Assembly: GCF_003991355.1 (NCBI RefSeq)
Contig: NZ_RCSU01000011.1
Location: 62,001 to 126,000 of the forward strand
Direction: 5' to 3'
Source of the DNA: Pseudoflavitalea rhizosphaerae
GTDB taxonomy: Bacteria > Bacteroidota > Bacteroidia > Chitinophagales > Chitinophagaceae
DNA: 64,000 bases
The position numbers and the translations under genes are program-made. Under the pieces are notes generated by a model that saw only the letters and a list, made by a program, of their open reading frames with translations, was not told the origin of the DNA and did not search any database. The stretch's first letter is position 1; the number at the start of each line of letters is the position of its first letter. This document shows positions 25,443 to 33,739 of this stretch, piece by piece.

Positions 25443-25898
25443 CTATTCGGCCAGGAAGAACTGCTGTTCTTCTTTACGGAAGATGTATTTATTTTCTTCC
25501 TGCACCAGCACCATCACATCTCCTTTTTTCGGATGAAGGATCCGGGCGCGGATGGCCTGTTCAACCTCGGCAGCAGTATTGTGACTGATATGCATCATGG
25601 CGCCTTCAAACTGGAGCCCACGGATATTAAGCGTAAGCAGGTTGGGAGATTGCTGCACTTTGTCTGTGATCACCCCGGCAAAAGCATGCTTTTTGCTCAG
25701 CTGGATACGAACGGTATCGCCAATGCCGGCTGAAAAGGCTTTCAGGAGTTGCCACTGGTCAACTTCAAAACTGTTGGGGAACTGATGGAAGACTGCCGGG
25801 TGGACAGTGCGGTGCTGCTGCACCTGGATGGCTTGCTGCGCTGTGGCAGATGATTGGGACAATAGGAATACCACTAAGCCAGAGTAGAATAGTTTCAT
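25443..25898 (-). CDS. Small secreted protein, unknown function
   Basis: 151 residues from ATG 25898 (MKLFYSGLVVFLLS, with signal cleavage near ATAQQ). The frame extends upstream to 25970 without a signal-like start. The mature part contains GDTVRIQLSKKHAFAGVITDKVQQ, which could be a small beta-rich domain, and ends with alternating charged and aromatic residues (EENKYIFRKEEQQFFLAE). I do not recognise a family. It lies 79 bp upstream of the metzincin gene on the same strand and shares the GTACCC-type motif upstream, so it may be co-regulated with it. An inhibitor or chaperone role for the protease would be speculation. Confidence 0.7.
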   Translation of the reverse strand: MKLFYSGLVVFLLSQSSATAQQAIQVQQHRTVHPAVFHQFPNSFEVDQWQLLKAFSAGIGDTVRIQLSKKHAFAGVITDKVQQSPNLLTLNIRGLQFEGAMMHISHNTAAEVEQAIRARILHPKKGDVMVLVQEENKYIFRKEEQQFFLAE

Positions 25899-25942
25899 GC
25901 TACTGGTTTTTACGAATGATAATTGGATACAACTCTTTCTTA

Positions 25943-25957
25943 GGGTACGATCAGCAA
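25943..25957 (-). promoter_or_regulatory. GTACCC-type motif upstream of the small secreted protein gene
   Basis: GGGTACGATCAGCAA differs at one base from the two tandem motifs at 25407-25437 and sits 45 bp before the ATG at 25898. This spacing is close to that at 47438 before the PKD adhesin gene. Confidence 0.35.
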
Positions 25958-26083
25958 GCTTTGGGAACAATGGAGTTTATACGATCAAATTCAGCCTTGT
26001 TGCCCGGATAAGGAATAATAAATAAAGGGGATACATATGCGAAAACGCCAATTGCATGCGATTATTATGCAGAAGATTTTTAT

Positions 26084-26097
26084 TTGATATAAATCAA
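26084..26097. promoter_or_regulatory. FNR-box-like palindrome
   Basis: TTGAT-ATAA-ATCAA matches the classical FNR consensus TTGAT-N4-ATCAA exactly, and the symmetry extends one more base on each side (TTTGAT...ATCAAA). It lies 186 bp upstream of the start of the small secreted protein gene and downstream of the CoA-binding gene stop. A CRP/FNR-family regulator is expected in this phylum, but none is encoded in the window. Confidence 0.4.
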
Positions 26098-26117
26098 ATG
26101 GATATGCGCAATATGCG

Positions 26118-26486
26118 TTAGAACTGGCCGGTGCTTAGCAATACCAGGGTACAGGCTTCCATCGTCTGGATACCTTTCTCTTTGGCTTTTGCTTCCAGTT
26201 CATCATTTTCCGTGCCTGGATTGAAGATGATGCGTTTCGGATTCAGGGAAAGGATATAATCGTAATATTCTTTTTGACGGCCCGGATTGAGGTAGAGCGA
26301 AACTGTATCCACTTCTTCAAATGGTTTCTTTTCTGTGTCTACCGTAATATCGGCTACCTGTACCGGCTTGAGGCCGATGGCCACCACGGGATGACCTGCA
26401 TTGCGAAGCCGGTTCACAGCCAGGAAGCTGTATCGTTCCGGATTATTGGATGCGCCGATCACCAGCGTCTTTTTGGGAGTTTTCAT
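26118..26486 (-). CDS. CoA-binding domain protein (YccU-like)
   Basis: 122 residues forming a single Rossmann-type CoA-binding domain: TLVIGASNNPERYSFLAV at the N-terminus, followed by GHPVVAIGLKP, DTVSLYLNPGRQKEYY, and RIIFNPGTENDELEAKAKEKGI. It belongs to the CoA_binding_2 group of small stand-alone proteins related to the N-domain of succinyl-CoA synthetase alpha, with no established role. It starts 9 bp after the epimerase stop and is therefore in the same transcript. Confidence 0.85.
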   Translation of the reverse strand: MKTPKKTLVIGASNNPERYSFLAVNRLRNAGHPVVAIGLKPVQVADITVDTEKKPFEEVDTVSLYLNPGRQKEYYDYILSLNPKRIIFNPGTENDELEAKAKEKGIQTMEACTLVLLSTGQF

Positions 26487-26495
26487 GATATAATA

Positions 26496-27626
26496 TTACA
26501 AATTTGCCGCCACCTTTGTTCGGTGAAAGAGGTGGTAACAACTTTGAGGCGTTTGCTGTACAATGTTTTGCAGCGCATCTTCAATCTGTGTATAGCGGAA
26601 GCGGAAACCGGCTTCCAGCAAACGGCCGGGATAAACCCAGCGGCTTTTCAGGATCAGCTCCGTTTCGGTGCCGATCAGGGTGGCGCCCAATTCCAGCATC
26701 CAGTCGTATGCAGGCAGTCCGAACTTATGACCGGTGAGTTTCCGAAGTGTTGCCATGAAAGCGGTATTGGGAATGGCGTTGGGAGCAGCAAGATTGTATA
26801 CGCCTTCAGTTCCGGGATGATCATAACACCATTCGATAGCAGCACAAACATCGTTGATGTGCACCCAGCTGAACATTTGATTGCCGTCACCCTGTCTGCC
26901 TCCCAGCCCCCATTTGGACAGGTTGAGGAAGGGGACCATTACACCGCCTTTTCCCAATGTGATTGCAGTACGGAAGATAATTTTTCGGGTGTGCGGTACA
27001 GTTATTTCGTTCATGGCTTTTTCCCAGGCCAGGCAAACCTGGATAGAGAAATCTTTTTCCAACTCTCTGAATGCATTTGAGTTTTTTCTACCACGCAATG
27101 TCAGTGTGCATTTGTTGAAATTCCTCCTGCAACGGTCCAGGAAAGAATAGGGCATGTTCATGTCTTTCTCTTCACAGATCTCTCCGTTGAATTCATCCTG
27201 TGGATGGTCCTGCGCATGCCGGTAGATAGTAGCTGAAGCAGTATTGATCCAGAGTTGCGGAGGGCGGGTTGACTGTTTGATGGCTTTACCCAATGCACGC
27301 GTGGCATCAACTCGACTGCTGATGATCTTTGCGCGGTTCTTTTGATTGTAACGGCAGTTGACGGATTTGCCGGCGAGGTTGATCACGATATCGCTTCCGT
27401 CCACTTCATTGGCCCAGTGCTTTTCTACATGCTTTCCATCCCATCTCCAGTAAGTGATATTGTAACCATCCGCAGCCGTGAGCAGTTTGTTGCTGTACCG
27501 GTTATTGCTGCCTTGAACAGATTTCCTGGTGAGGATCACTACATGGTTATCTTTCCCGAAATGACGAGCCAGTTCCTGACCAATGAAACCGGTGCCGCCG
27601 GCAAGGATGATCTTTTTATTTTTCAT
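26496..27626 (-). CDS. TIGR01777 family NAD(P)-dependent epimerase (YfcH-like)
   Basis: 376 residues. The N-terminal nucleotide-binding motif is GGTGFIGQELA, followed by DIVINLAGKSVNCRYN and the TIGR01777 features SSRVDATRALGKAI and WINTASATIYRH. The C-terminal DUF1731-type domain contains LELGATLIGTETELILKSRWVYPGRL (split by the family's conserved Arg/Trp). It is longer than the usual about 300 residues because of a basic insertion at about 165-200 (DRCRRNFNKCTLTLRGRKN). The substrate is unknown. It has its own upstream operator-like motif and a terminator just before it, so it starts a separate transcript with the CoA-binding gene. Confidence 0.85.
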   Translation of the reverse strand: MKNKKIILAGGTGFIGQELARHFGKDNHVVILTRKSVQGSNNRYSNKLLTAADGYNITYWRWDGKHVEKHWANEVDGSDIVINLAGKSVNCRYNQKNRAKIISSRVDATRALGKAIKQSTRPPQLWINTASATIYRHAQDHPQDEFNGEICEEKDMNMPYSFLDRCRRNFNKCTLTLRGRKNSNAFRELEKDFSIQVCLAWEKAMNEITVPHTRKIIFRTAITLGKGGVMVPFLNLSKWGLGGRQGDGNQMFSWVHINDVCAAIEWCYDHPGTEGVYNLAAPNAIPNTAFMATLRKLTGHKFGLPAYDWMLELGATLIGTETELILKSRWVYPGRLLEAGFRFRYTQIEDALQNIVQQTPQSCYHLFHRTKVAANL

Positions 27627-27629
27627 AAG

Positions 27630-27650
27630 TTCAAAAAGTTTTGAAAGTTC
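27630..27650. promoter_or_regulatory. Operator-like site 1 of the GbsR/MarR regulon
   Basis: The plus strand reads TTCAAAA-AG-TTTTGAA followed by AGTTC, a 7-bp perfect inverted repeat with a 2-nt spacer. It matches site 2 at 28710-28730 in 18 of 21 positions. It sits 3 bp in front of the epimerase ATG, so protein bound here would block transcription start or early elongation. Confidence 0.6.
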
Positions 27651-27658
27651 ATGTCTTT

Positions 27659-27680
27659 AAAAAAACCGGGAGACCGGTTT
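27659..27680 (-). terminator. Minus-strand terminator between the 4-TM gene and the epimerase gene
   Basis: AAACCGG-gaga-CCGGTTT (27663-27680). On the minus strand the stem ends in a run of seven T residues. It lies 21 bp after the stop of the 4-TM protein gene and 33 bp before the epimerase start. Confidence 0.65.
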
Positions 27681-27701
27681 GTATTGTTGATAGTTTTTTA
27701 T

Positions 27702-28130
27702 TCAGCTTTCCTGCGAGAGCAGATCATCGTTACCCGCAGTAGACTGATCGTTTGTCTGAGCCGGAGCAGCAAGTTTGTATTGTTGCCATTCCCGGTAACA
27801 GGTGGCCAGGTAAAAAATGGCCATTACAGGAGAAAAGAACAACAAGCCCAGCAAGGAATAAATGATGGCTTCTGTTGGAACAGAGATGATCAGTATCACC
27901 AGCACGAGCAATAAAGTCACCAGGTATATCTTTCTCATGGCGCCGAAGCGGAAACCTTCACCCACCAGGTGTACGATCACACTGAAGATCTGCCAGCCTC
28001 CAACAAGGAAATAAGGCACAAACATATAATCGCTTTGGATGGAGTTGCTGGCTACAGCCAGTCCTATCGCTATCCCGATTATGATCAGGACCACTTGTAT
28101 CGCTACATCCAATCTTGCAAATGCTTTCAT
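27702..28130 (-). CDS. Small four-helix membrane protein
   Basis: 142 residues with four hydrophobic segments (about 10-28, 37-58, 70-90 and 92-112) and a polar C-terminal tail of about 30 residues. The first helix begins RLDVAIQVVLIIIGIAIGLAV. No family is recognised. It starts 15 bp after the stop of the GbsR/MarR regulator gene, so it is co-transcribed with it and likely under the same control. The terminator at 27659 closes this transcript. Confidence 0.75.
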   Translation of the reverse strand: MKAFARLDVAIQVVLIIIGIAIGLAVASNSIQSDYMFVPYFLVGGWQIFSVIVHLVGEGFRFGAMRKIYLVTLLLVLVILIISVPTEAIIYSLLGLLFFSPVMAIFYLATCYREWQQYKLAAPAQTNDQSTAGNDDLLSQES

Positions 28131-28145
28131 GAAAATTGAATTGAA

Positions 28146-28652
28146 CTATTTAAAGAATTTCATCAGGCTGCCGATGAACCAGTTCTCGTCTGCCTTCACC
28201 ATCACATCCATCATCCGGTCTGCCTGTCTGCCGAAGCTTTTGATACTGCTGATGGTGTCGGTGAACTGTTTATGGTTCTTATCTTTTTTATCGCCTTCGA
28301 TGTTTTCGAGGGATTCCACCACTTTCATCATGGGATCGAACTCACGTTTCTTGCGTTCGCGGAGGATCTGCGTGGCCACTTTCCAGATATCTTTTTCTGC
28401 AACGAAGAACTCCCTGCGCTCACCGGGAATGATGATGCGTTCCACCAGTCCCCAGTCGATCAGTTCACGGATATTCATGTTCGCATTGCCGCGGCTTACG
28501 TTCAGTTGCTCCATAATATCATCCTGGCTGAGCGGGTCAGCGCTGATAAGGAGGAGGGCATGGACCTGCGCCATGGTTCGGTTGATGCCCCAATGGGATC
28601 CGAATGCGCCCCATTTATTGATAAATTCATTGCGTGCGTCTGCGAGTTTCAT
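28146..28652 (-). CDS. GbsR/MarR family transcriptional regulator
   Basis: 168 residues. The winged helix-turn-helix is at about 35-85: PLSQDDIMEQLNVSRGNANMNI is the recognition-helix region, followed by WGLVERIIIPGERREFFVAE as the wing. The N-terminal GAFGSHWGINRTMAQVHALL is typical of the GbsR subgroup. The C-terminal half is a long charged helix suited to dimerisation. It is divergent from the SRPBCC gene, with an operator-like motif centred between the two starts, which suggests autoregulation. Ligand unknown. Confidence 0.85.
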   Translation of the reverse strand: MKLADARNEFINKWGAFGSHWGINRTMAQVHALLLISADPLSQDDIMEQLNVSRGNANMNIRELIDWGLVERIIIPGERREFFVAEKDIWKVATQILRERKKREFDPMMKVVESLENIEGDKKDKNHKQFTDTISSIKSFGRQADRMMDVMVKADENWFIGSLMKFFK

Positions 28653-28709
28653 ATGTTGTAATTAACGGGTGTAACAGCTTTTATCAAAGTTAATGTCTGT
28701 TTCTGAATT

Positions 28710-28730
28710 TTCAAAACTTTGTGAAAGTTC
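28710..28730. promoter_or_regulatory. Operator-like site 2, between regulator and SRPBCC gene
   Basis: The plus strand reads TTCAAAACTTTG, then TGAAAGTTC, sharing 18 of 21 positions with site 1 at 27630-27650. It is placed almost symmetrically, 57 bp from the regulator start (28652) and 54 bp from the SRPBCC start (28785). Confidence 0.6.
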
Positions 28731-28784
28731 GTTTTGGGAAAGAGGCATAATTTTTTTAGGCTTACATTCAGTAAAACAGTTGCT

Positions 28785-29279
28785 ATGACTGATTTCTCCA
28801 ATAGAACCGACAAGGCATCATTATTGATCAGGGCATCCCCGGAAAAGATTTACGATGCCTTTCTGGATCCGGATGCCATTGCATCCTGGCGGCCGCCATC
28901 GGGTATGAGTTGCGAGATATTTGAATTCGATCCCAGGGAGGGCGGCAGATACAGGATGGTATTCCGGTATAATGATACGCAGCAAGGAGCTTCCGGCAAA
29001 ACTTCAATGCATGAGGACGAGTTCACGGGCAAATTCAAATTGCTGGAGCCGAACCAAAAGATCGTAGAGGAAGTGGTATTCAAATCCGATGATCCTGCTT
29101 TTGCGGGGAACATGATCATCACAACAACGCTTCAACAGGCTCCCGGCGGAACGCAGGTGAACATTGTTGCAGAGCAGGTGCCGGCAGGGATCAGCCGGGA
29201 AGATCATTACGCGGGGATGATGTCGAGCCTGAAGAACCTTGCCCTGTATACGGAGCAGGAGCCGGATATCACGGTATAG
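28785..29279 (+). CDS. SRPBCC/AHSA1-domain protein
   Basis: 164 residues from ATG 28785 (MTDFSNRTDKASLLIRAS). A single START-like fold domain shows SPEKIYDAFLDPDAIASW near the N-terminus, FDPREGGRYRMVF, FTGKFKLLEPNQKIVEE, and a C-terminal helix EDHYAGMMSSLKNLALY. These are the marks of AHSA1/SRPBCC proteins, which bind hydrophobic ligands or act in stress responses. The gene is divergent from the GbsR/MarR regulator and shares an operator-like site with it, so it is likely a regulon member. The frame is open further upstream but that region overlaps the operator. Confidence 0.85.
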   Translation: MTDFSNRTDKASLLIRASPEKIYDAFLDPDAIASWRPPSGMSCEIFEFDPREGGRYRMVFRYNDTQQGASGKTSMHEDEFTGKFKLLEPNQKIVEEVVFKSDDPAFAGNMIITTTLQQAPGGTQVNIVAEQVPAGISREDHYAGMMSSLKNLALYTEQEPDITV

Positions 29280-29289
29280 TGTATGTGAT

Positions 29290-30750
29290 CTACCACTCCG
29301 GGCAATCGTACTGCCGCAGCTTGCGGTCTCTTTTCCCTTTCGACACTTCTTTCTTTTTACCCGGTTTGATCACCAGCGCCAGGTATCCGCCTCCATTCTG
29401 TAAATTATTCTTCGTAAAAATATAAGCGAGGTTATGCAGGCCGAATAATACCGGGCCAGCCTTTACGGCAGCGCCCACCCAGAATTTCTTTTCATCATTG
29501 AACTGGACGGGCAGGTAGAAACCGAACTTCCGTGTTTCCCATCTCGGTGTAATGGTGATGAAGTTCATCTCTTTGGTATATAGTCTTCGGTCACCAACGA
29601 GCGGCGCGAGGTTCACAGATATTTCCCCGTTCACATAGAATGCCTGCGTTATGAACCTGTCTACATTCAACACTGCACGCGTTGGATTGATCACCTGGAA
29701 AATGCCGGAGGGAATGCGCACATTATTGAAAAGGGTAGCGGCGCTGTCGTTGAAACCGCGGATGCCGCTGACGGTCCCGAATTTCTGATCGAAATCTGTG
29801 GCTATAATGCCTGTTTTGAGTGTGCGGTACATCCTGCTGTTATTGCTGTAACGGTACTGGTTGTATCCGATATCGAGCACTGACAGTCCAACCTTCCAGG
29901 TATAGTCCCAGTATTCATCATCACTATCATTAAAGGAGCGGATACCGCCTTCCTTTACCAGGAATTCTATACCTGCATCCACTGAAATGCCACCCTGTGC
30001 ATTGCTGATAAAATTCCTGATATTGGTGGATTGGGGAAGATCATTGTCCCACTTATCGAAATTGGCAGAATAAGCATAGAAGGCTTCGAGGCCATTAATC
30101 TGGAATTGAGGTTCAGGGCCGCCGGGAATGGGCGTGACGGTGCCGCTGACGAGATTGCTGTAGCCACCTGCCAATCCGCGTGTGACCCTCACTGTTATAC
30201 CGGCATTGAGCCTGCTCTGGTCATTATCCCAGATGGTGCGTGCATAACTGCCGTACACTTCAATCCAGTTGCTGCTGATCACATCATTTGAGAATGGGAT
30301 ATTTCCCTGGTTGATGGTAAGGAACTGGTCCAGGTTATGGAGTGTATCCAGGTAAGCAAAGCGGCTGGTGTTGTTGCGGGTATAGCCGCGGATATTGATG
30401 CCTGCGGCTACTGCATTCTTCCTGTTGATGGAATAGCGGGCATTGAGCAGGTTGATATTGTAATTGAGATTTGCATACCGTTCTTCATTCTTTGGATTGA
30501 TCTGGTACCGTGCATCACCGGGTGGGGTGATGAGTGAGTAGTTGCGGACGGTAAAAATATTGGTAGTGGCTTTTGCCTGAACGCCAAAGACGGTGAGGTC
30601 CCAGGGCCAGGGGGTATTCACAATGGAGGCGGGATTGTTGCCGGTGCCTAAACTTCCTGCATAATTTGAACCATTGACCGCATGATAGTTCTGACCGGTG
30701 ACTGCTATGCTGATCATACAGCATAAAACAGACAGCAGATGGTATCGCAT
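29290..30750 (-). CDS. DUF5723-like outer-membrane protein
   Basis: 486 residues with a signal peptide (MRYHLLSVLCCMISIAVTG, then Q), followed by NYAGSLGTGNNPASIVNTPWP and a long beta-rich body with alternating strands, as in outer-membrane barrels of the DUF5723 type. The basic C-terminus (KPGKKKEVSKGKRDRKLRQY) is unusual for a barrel and should lie outside the membrane. The gene begins 5 bp after the FAD oxidoreductase stop, so it is the last gene of the polyketide operon. A role in that pathway, such as product location or export, is possible but unproven. Confidence 0.7.
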   Translation of the reverse strand: MRYHLLSVLCCMISIAVTGQNYHAVNGSNYAGSLGTGNNPASIVNTPWPWDLTVFGVQAKATTNIFTVRNYSLITPPGDARYQINPKNEERYANLNYNINLLNARYSINRKNAVAAGINIRGYTRNNTSRFAYLDTLHNLDQFLTINQGNIPFSNDVISSNWIEVYGSYARTIWDNDQSRLNAGITVRVTRGLAGGYSNLVSGTVTPIPGGPEPQFQINGLEAFYAYSANFDKWDNDLPQSTNIRNFISNAQGGISVDAGIEFLVKEGGIRSFNDSDDEYWDYTWKVGLSVLDIGYNQYRYSNNSRMYRTLKTGIIATDFDQKFGTVSGIRGFNDSAATLFNNVRIPSGIFQVINPTRAVLNVDRFITQAFYVNGEISVNLAPLVGDRRLYTKEMNFITITPRWETRKFGFYLPVQFNDEKKFWVGAAVKAGPVLFGLHNLAYIFTKNNLQNGGGYLALVIKPGKKKEVSKGKRDRKLRQYDCPEW

Positions 30751-30755
30751 GTTTT

Positions 30756-31976
30756 TTAGAAGGGTCTTCCGTGAGTTTGTCTGATCAAAAATGAAACCAG
30801 TGACGGAAAAGGTTTAAGGGATGCAATCAGGTAGTTGCTCAGGATGCCGTTGCCGAAGAACTGCTGCAAAACACGTCCGGTCTGAAGCCTGCGGTTGAAA
30901 TTTTTTTCCCATTGCTGGGTGTACTGCGTTTCCATTTCGTACCGGTTGATCCTGCCTTGCAGAAACTGATCGATCTCATCGAAGGCCAGTTTACTGCTAT
31001 GCAGGGCCATGCTCATTCCATTGCCACAAAGGGGCGTGATCATGCCTGCAGCGTCGCCAAGCATCAGCAGGTGATTTTCCACCTGGGTCTTTCTGTTGAA
31101 GGATATGCGGGATACTGTAACAGGTTCTTTGTACAGGAAGCGGGCTGAGGAAAAGATCTTATCGAGAAATGGATTCTTGCGAAGAATCTGATCTTCCATC
31201 TGTTTGATCTCATTTCCACTCTTCCTGAGATTGGATGCCGTTGTAAGATAGCACAAACAATACTTATTATCCTCAATTTTTGAAATCCCGCAATAACCAT
31301 TTTCAAAATTATGAAGGGCAATAAGGTCGTCGGGGAAAAAAGTCTGTATATGGTATTTTACGCCGATGAGGTGATTGAGGGAATTGGGCTTGATGCGCGT
31401 GAAATCCCTTTTCCATTTTGCATCGAGATTGGAGCGCTTTCCGTATGAGCCAACAACTACGGTGGACTCAATGGCGCCCCGGGTACTGAATACCACGCTG
31501 GCGTGATGCCGGTACACCACGTCATTCACGCGGGTATCTTCCAGTAAGGTAACACCTTCTCTCCTGGCGATCCCGGCCAGCAGGTGATCGAGTGTAAACC
31601 GGCTGATACCGAAACCTCCCAGCGGTAGATTGCTTTCCACAAACCGGCCATTGGGAGAACTGATCAATACACGGTTGATGATGGGTAACTGCATATCGCT
31701 GAGCGGCACACCCAGGTCCTGGAGAAAGTTCCAGCTTTCCAGGCTAACATATTCACCACAGACCTTATGAAATGGGTATTGTTCTTTTTCAAAGAGGATG
31801 GTCTTGTATCCTGCCCTTGCAGATTGAATGGACAAGGCAAGGCCTGCCAGTCCACCACCGATAATGGCAATATCATATGTAGCTTCTCTATTCAAGAATC
31901 TTTCCCATTTACCGGTATTACACAAATAAGGTTTAATATAAACTACCCAACTACCACCAACCAGCGAAATGCCCAT
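30756..31976 (-). CDS. FAD-dependent oxidoreductase (geranylgeranyl reductase-like)
   Basis: About 406 residues. The dinucleotide-binding motif YDIAIIGGGLAGLALS is preceded by about 35 residues; the start is uncertain. ATG at 31976 is given; TTG at 31895 would place the motif near the usual N-terminus. Other signatures are EKEQYPFHKVCGEY and LMLGDAAGMITPLCGNGMSMA, the GD-motif region of FAD monooxygenases and geranylgeranyl reductases. In a UbiA/type III PKS operon it could hydroxylate or reduce the polyketide ring or the prenyl chain. It overlaps the methyltransferase end by 34 bp. Confidence 0.85.
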   Translation of the reverse strand: MGISLVGGSWVVYIKPYLCNTGKWERFLNREATYDIAIIGGGLAGLALSIQSARAGYKTILFEKEQYPFHKVCGEYVSLESWNFLQDLGVPLSDMQLPIINRVLISSPNGRFVESNLPLGGFGISRFTLDHLLAGIARREGVTLLEDTRVNDVVYRHHASVVFSTRGAIESTVVVGSYGKRSNLDAKWKRDFTRIKPNSLNHLIGVKYHIQTFFPDDLIALHNFENGYCGISKIEDNKYCLCYLTTASNLRKSGNEIKQMEDQILRKNPFLDKIFSSARFLYKEPVTVSRISFNRKTQVENHLLMLGDAAGMITPLCGNGMSMALHSSKLAFDEIDQFLQGRINRYEMETQYTQQWEKNFNRRLQTGRVLQQFFGNGILSNYLIASLKPFPSLVSFLIRQTHGRPF

Positions 31977-32641
31977 TTCCAATGTACAGAAAATGTATCG
32001 ATTCCCACCTCTTCCAATAATAATAACCAGTCAGATTTAACAAAACTTCTTTTTACAGAAAGGGGCGCATCGTTTTTTACGAGATAGCTGCGGCTGAAAA
32101 GTTTAGTGAGTATTTTGATGGAATGATAGGCGATGGGATGCCGGTGGAGGTCGTTGATGAAAAAGCCCATCCGGGTATGCTTTTGCATCCATTGAAGTTG
32201 TATAACCAGTTCTTCCCTGGAAAAATGATGGCAGAAGAGGGAAGAGAAAATGATATCGAACCTTTCGCCGGGTTGCACCAGTTCATAATCTGAAGTGATG
32301 AAGTTGATGGGAGCAATGCTGGCCAGGGATGGATCCTTTTTCCATTTTTCCATGGCAGTTTGGATACAAAAAGGATTGATGTCGATGCCAGTGAGGGTAA
32401 CCGAGATCCCTTTCTTCCGGCACCAGCTGGCGATAGCCGCCAGGTTATCCCCGCCTCCGCAGCCAATTTCGCATATAGATAACTGTTTTTCGTCCTTTGC
32501 CAGCTTTTTCAATCCTGCAATGGTGATGGCATGGCCACCAAGCCATTTATTGATCTGGTCCAGTTCTTCCATATTGCGCCGGATATCGTGCTGTGGAATA
32601 CCGGGCATATCAAGCAATTCTTTTTCGGCTGACCGTTGCAT
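31943..32641 (-). CDS. SAM-dependent methyltransferase, class I
   Basis: 232 residues. The SAM-binding motif ICEIGCGGGDNLAAIASW is at about 55-72, followed by LTGIDINPFCIQ and the post-motif FDIIFSSLFCHHFSREELV. The N-terminal PQHDIRRNMEELDQINKWLGGH and the C-terminal hydrophobic stretch resemble methyltransferases that sit beside type III polyketide synthases in several bacteria. It is predicted to methylate the polyketide product at carbon or oxygen. Its ATG at 32641 directly abuts the stop of the polyketide synthase gene. Confidence 0.85.
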   Translation of the reverse strand: MQRSAEKELLDMPGIPQHDIRRNMEELDQINKWLGGHAITIAGLKKLAKDEKQLSICEIGCGGGDNLAAIASWCRKKGISVTLTGIDINPFCIQTAMEKWKKDPSLASIAPINFITSDYELVQPGERFDIIFSSLFCHHFSREELVIQLQWMQKHTRMGFFINDLHRHPIAYHSIKILTKLFSRSYLVKNDAPLSVKRSFVKSDWLLLLEEVGIDTFSVHWKWAFRWLVVVG

Positions 32642-33739
32642 TCAGGGTGATTGATGTTGTGCGATGAAAGTTTCCATGGTCAGTCCGGGGCCGAATGCCG
32701 CACCAAAAATGCGGGCATCTGTATGGACTTGCTGCATCATGTTCTTCAGTACAAACAGAATTGTTGATGAACTCATATTTCCGAATTGATCCAGCACCTG
32801 GTAACTGTATTGAAGCGCATCATCATTCAAATGCAGACTGTTGCTGATCACTTCCAGGATCTTTTTACCACCGGGATGGATGCACCAGTGGGTGATCGCA
32901 TCTGTTGACAGTCCTGCATGTTGCAATGCCCTTCCGGTGAGGGCTTCGAAGTCTTCCGCTATCAGTGAGGGCACATAGTTGCTGAGTGTCATCTGGAAGC
33001 CGGAGGAAGAAAGTTCCCACGACATATCTTTTTTCCCTTTCGGGACCACTTCGCTGTAAAAATTTGTGATGGCAAGTCCGCGATGTTCATGTTGATCGTT
33101 TACAACCAGTGCAGCGGCGCTGCCATCTGCAAACAAGAGGCTGCTGGCGATATTGTCCGGAGTAGGCTCCCGTTGGAAATGCAGGGTGCAAAGCTCAGTA
33201 CAAACGATCAGTACTTTGGCTGCGGGATCGTTGTTGCAAATGGCATCAGCCATTTTGAGTGCATGGATTGCGGCATAACACCCCATGAAGTTCACGGAAG
33301 TTCTCCAGGTGTTGCGGGGCAGGTCCAGCAATTCCACCAATTGTAAATCCAGGCCCGGTGCGCTCATACCAGTGCAACTCACAGTTATGAGGTGAGTGAT
33401 GGAGGTGTGCTTTAATGGCCCCTGGAGGCAGTCGCGCACTGCATCCACAGATAAGGGGGCAGCATGACGGTTATACCATTGCATCCTTGTTTCCAGTGTG
33501 GGAAAGGGGTCCAGGTTTTCTGTCTGCGGGTAGAATTTCCATTCTGCTATCGGCCTGCTGTAATCCGGTATCACGGAATAGCGGGTGCTGATAGCGCTCT
33601 GGTGATAAAGGAATCTTATTTTTCGTGTGTCCGGACCAGTTAGTGAATAGGCCGGAAGCATGAAAGAAAGAATATCTTCCTGCCTGTGCTTCCAGGCAGG
33701 AACAGCTGTTCCTATTGAAATTATTTTACTCAAATCCAC
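32642..33739 (-). CDS. Type III polyketide synthase
   Basis: A 365-residue homodimeric ketosynthase of the chalcone/stilbene synthase superfamily. The catalytic triad is visible: Cys154 in NFMGCYAAIHA, His288 in HWCIHPGGKK, and Asn321 in QFGNMSSSTI. A conserved GFGPG-like loop is present as AAFGPGLTME near the C-terminus. It condenses an acyl starter with malonyl-CoA units to make alkylpyrones or alkylresorcinols; the starter and chain length cannot be read. The start is GTG at 33739, inside the last 10 bp of the UbiA gene, indicating coupling. It is the core enzyme of the 29.3-34.6 kb cluster. Confidence 0.93.
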   Translation of the reverse strand: MDLSKIISIGTAVPAWKHRQEDILSFMLPAYSLTGPDTRKIRFLYHQSAISTRYSVIPDYSRPIAEWKFYPQTENLDPFPTLETRMQWYNRHAAPLSVDAVRDCLQGPLKHTSITHLITVSCTGMSAPGLDLQLVELLDLPRNTWRTSVNFMGCYAAIHALKMADAICNNDPAAKVLIVCTELCTLHFQREPTPDNIASSLLFADGSAAALVVNDQHEHRGLAITNFYSEVVPKGKKDMSWELSSSGFQMTLSNYVPSLIAEDFEALTGRALQHAGLSTDAITHWCIHPGGKKILEVISNSLHLNDDALQYSYQVLDQFGNMSSSTILFVLKNMMQQVHTDARIFGAAFGPGLTMETFIAQHQSP

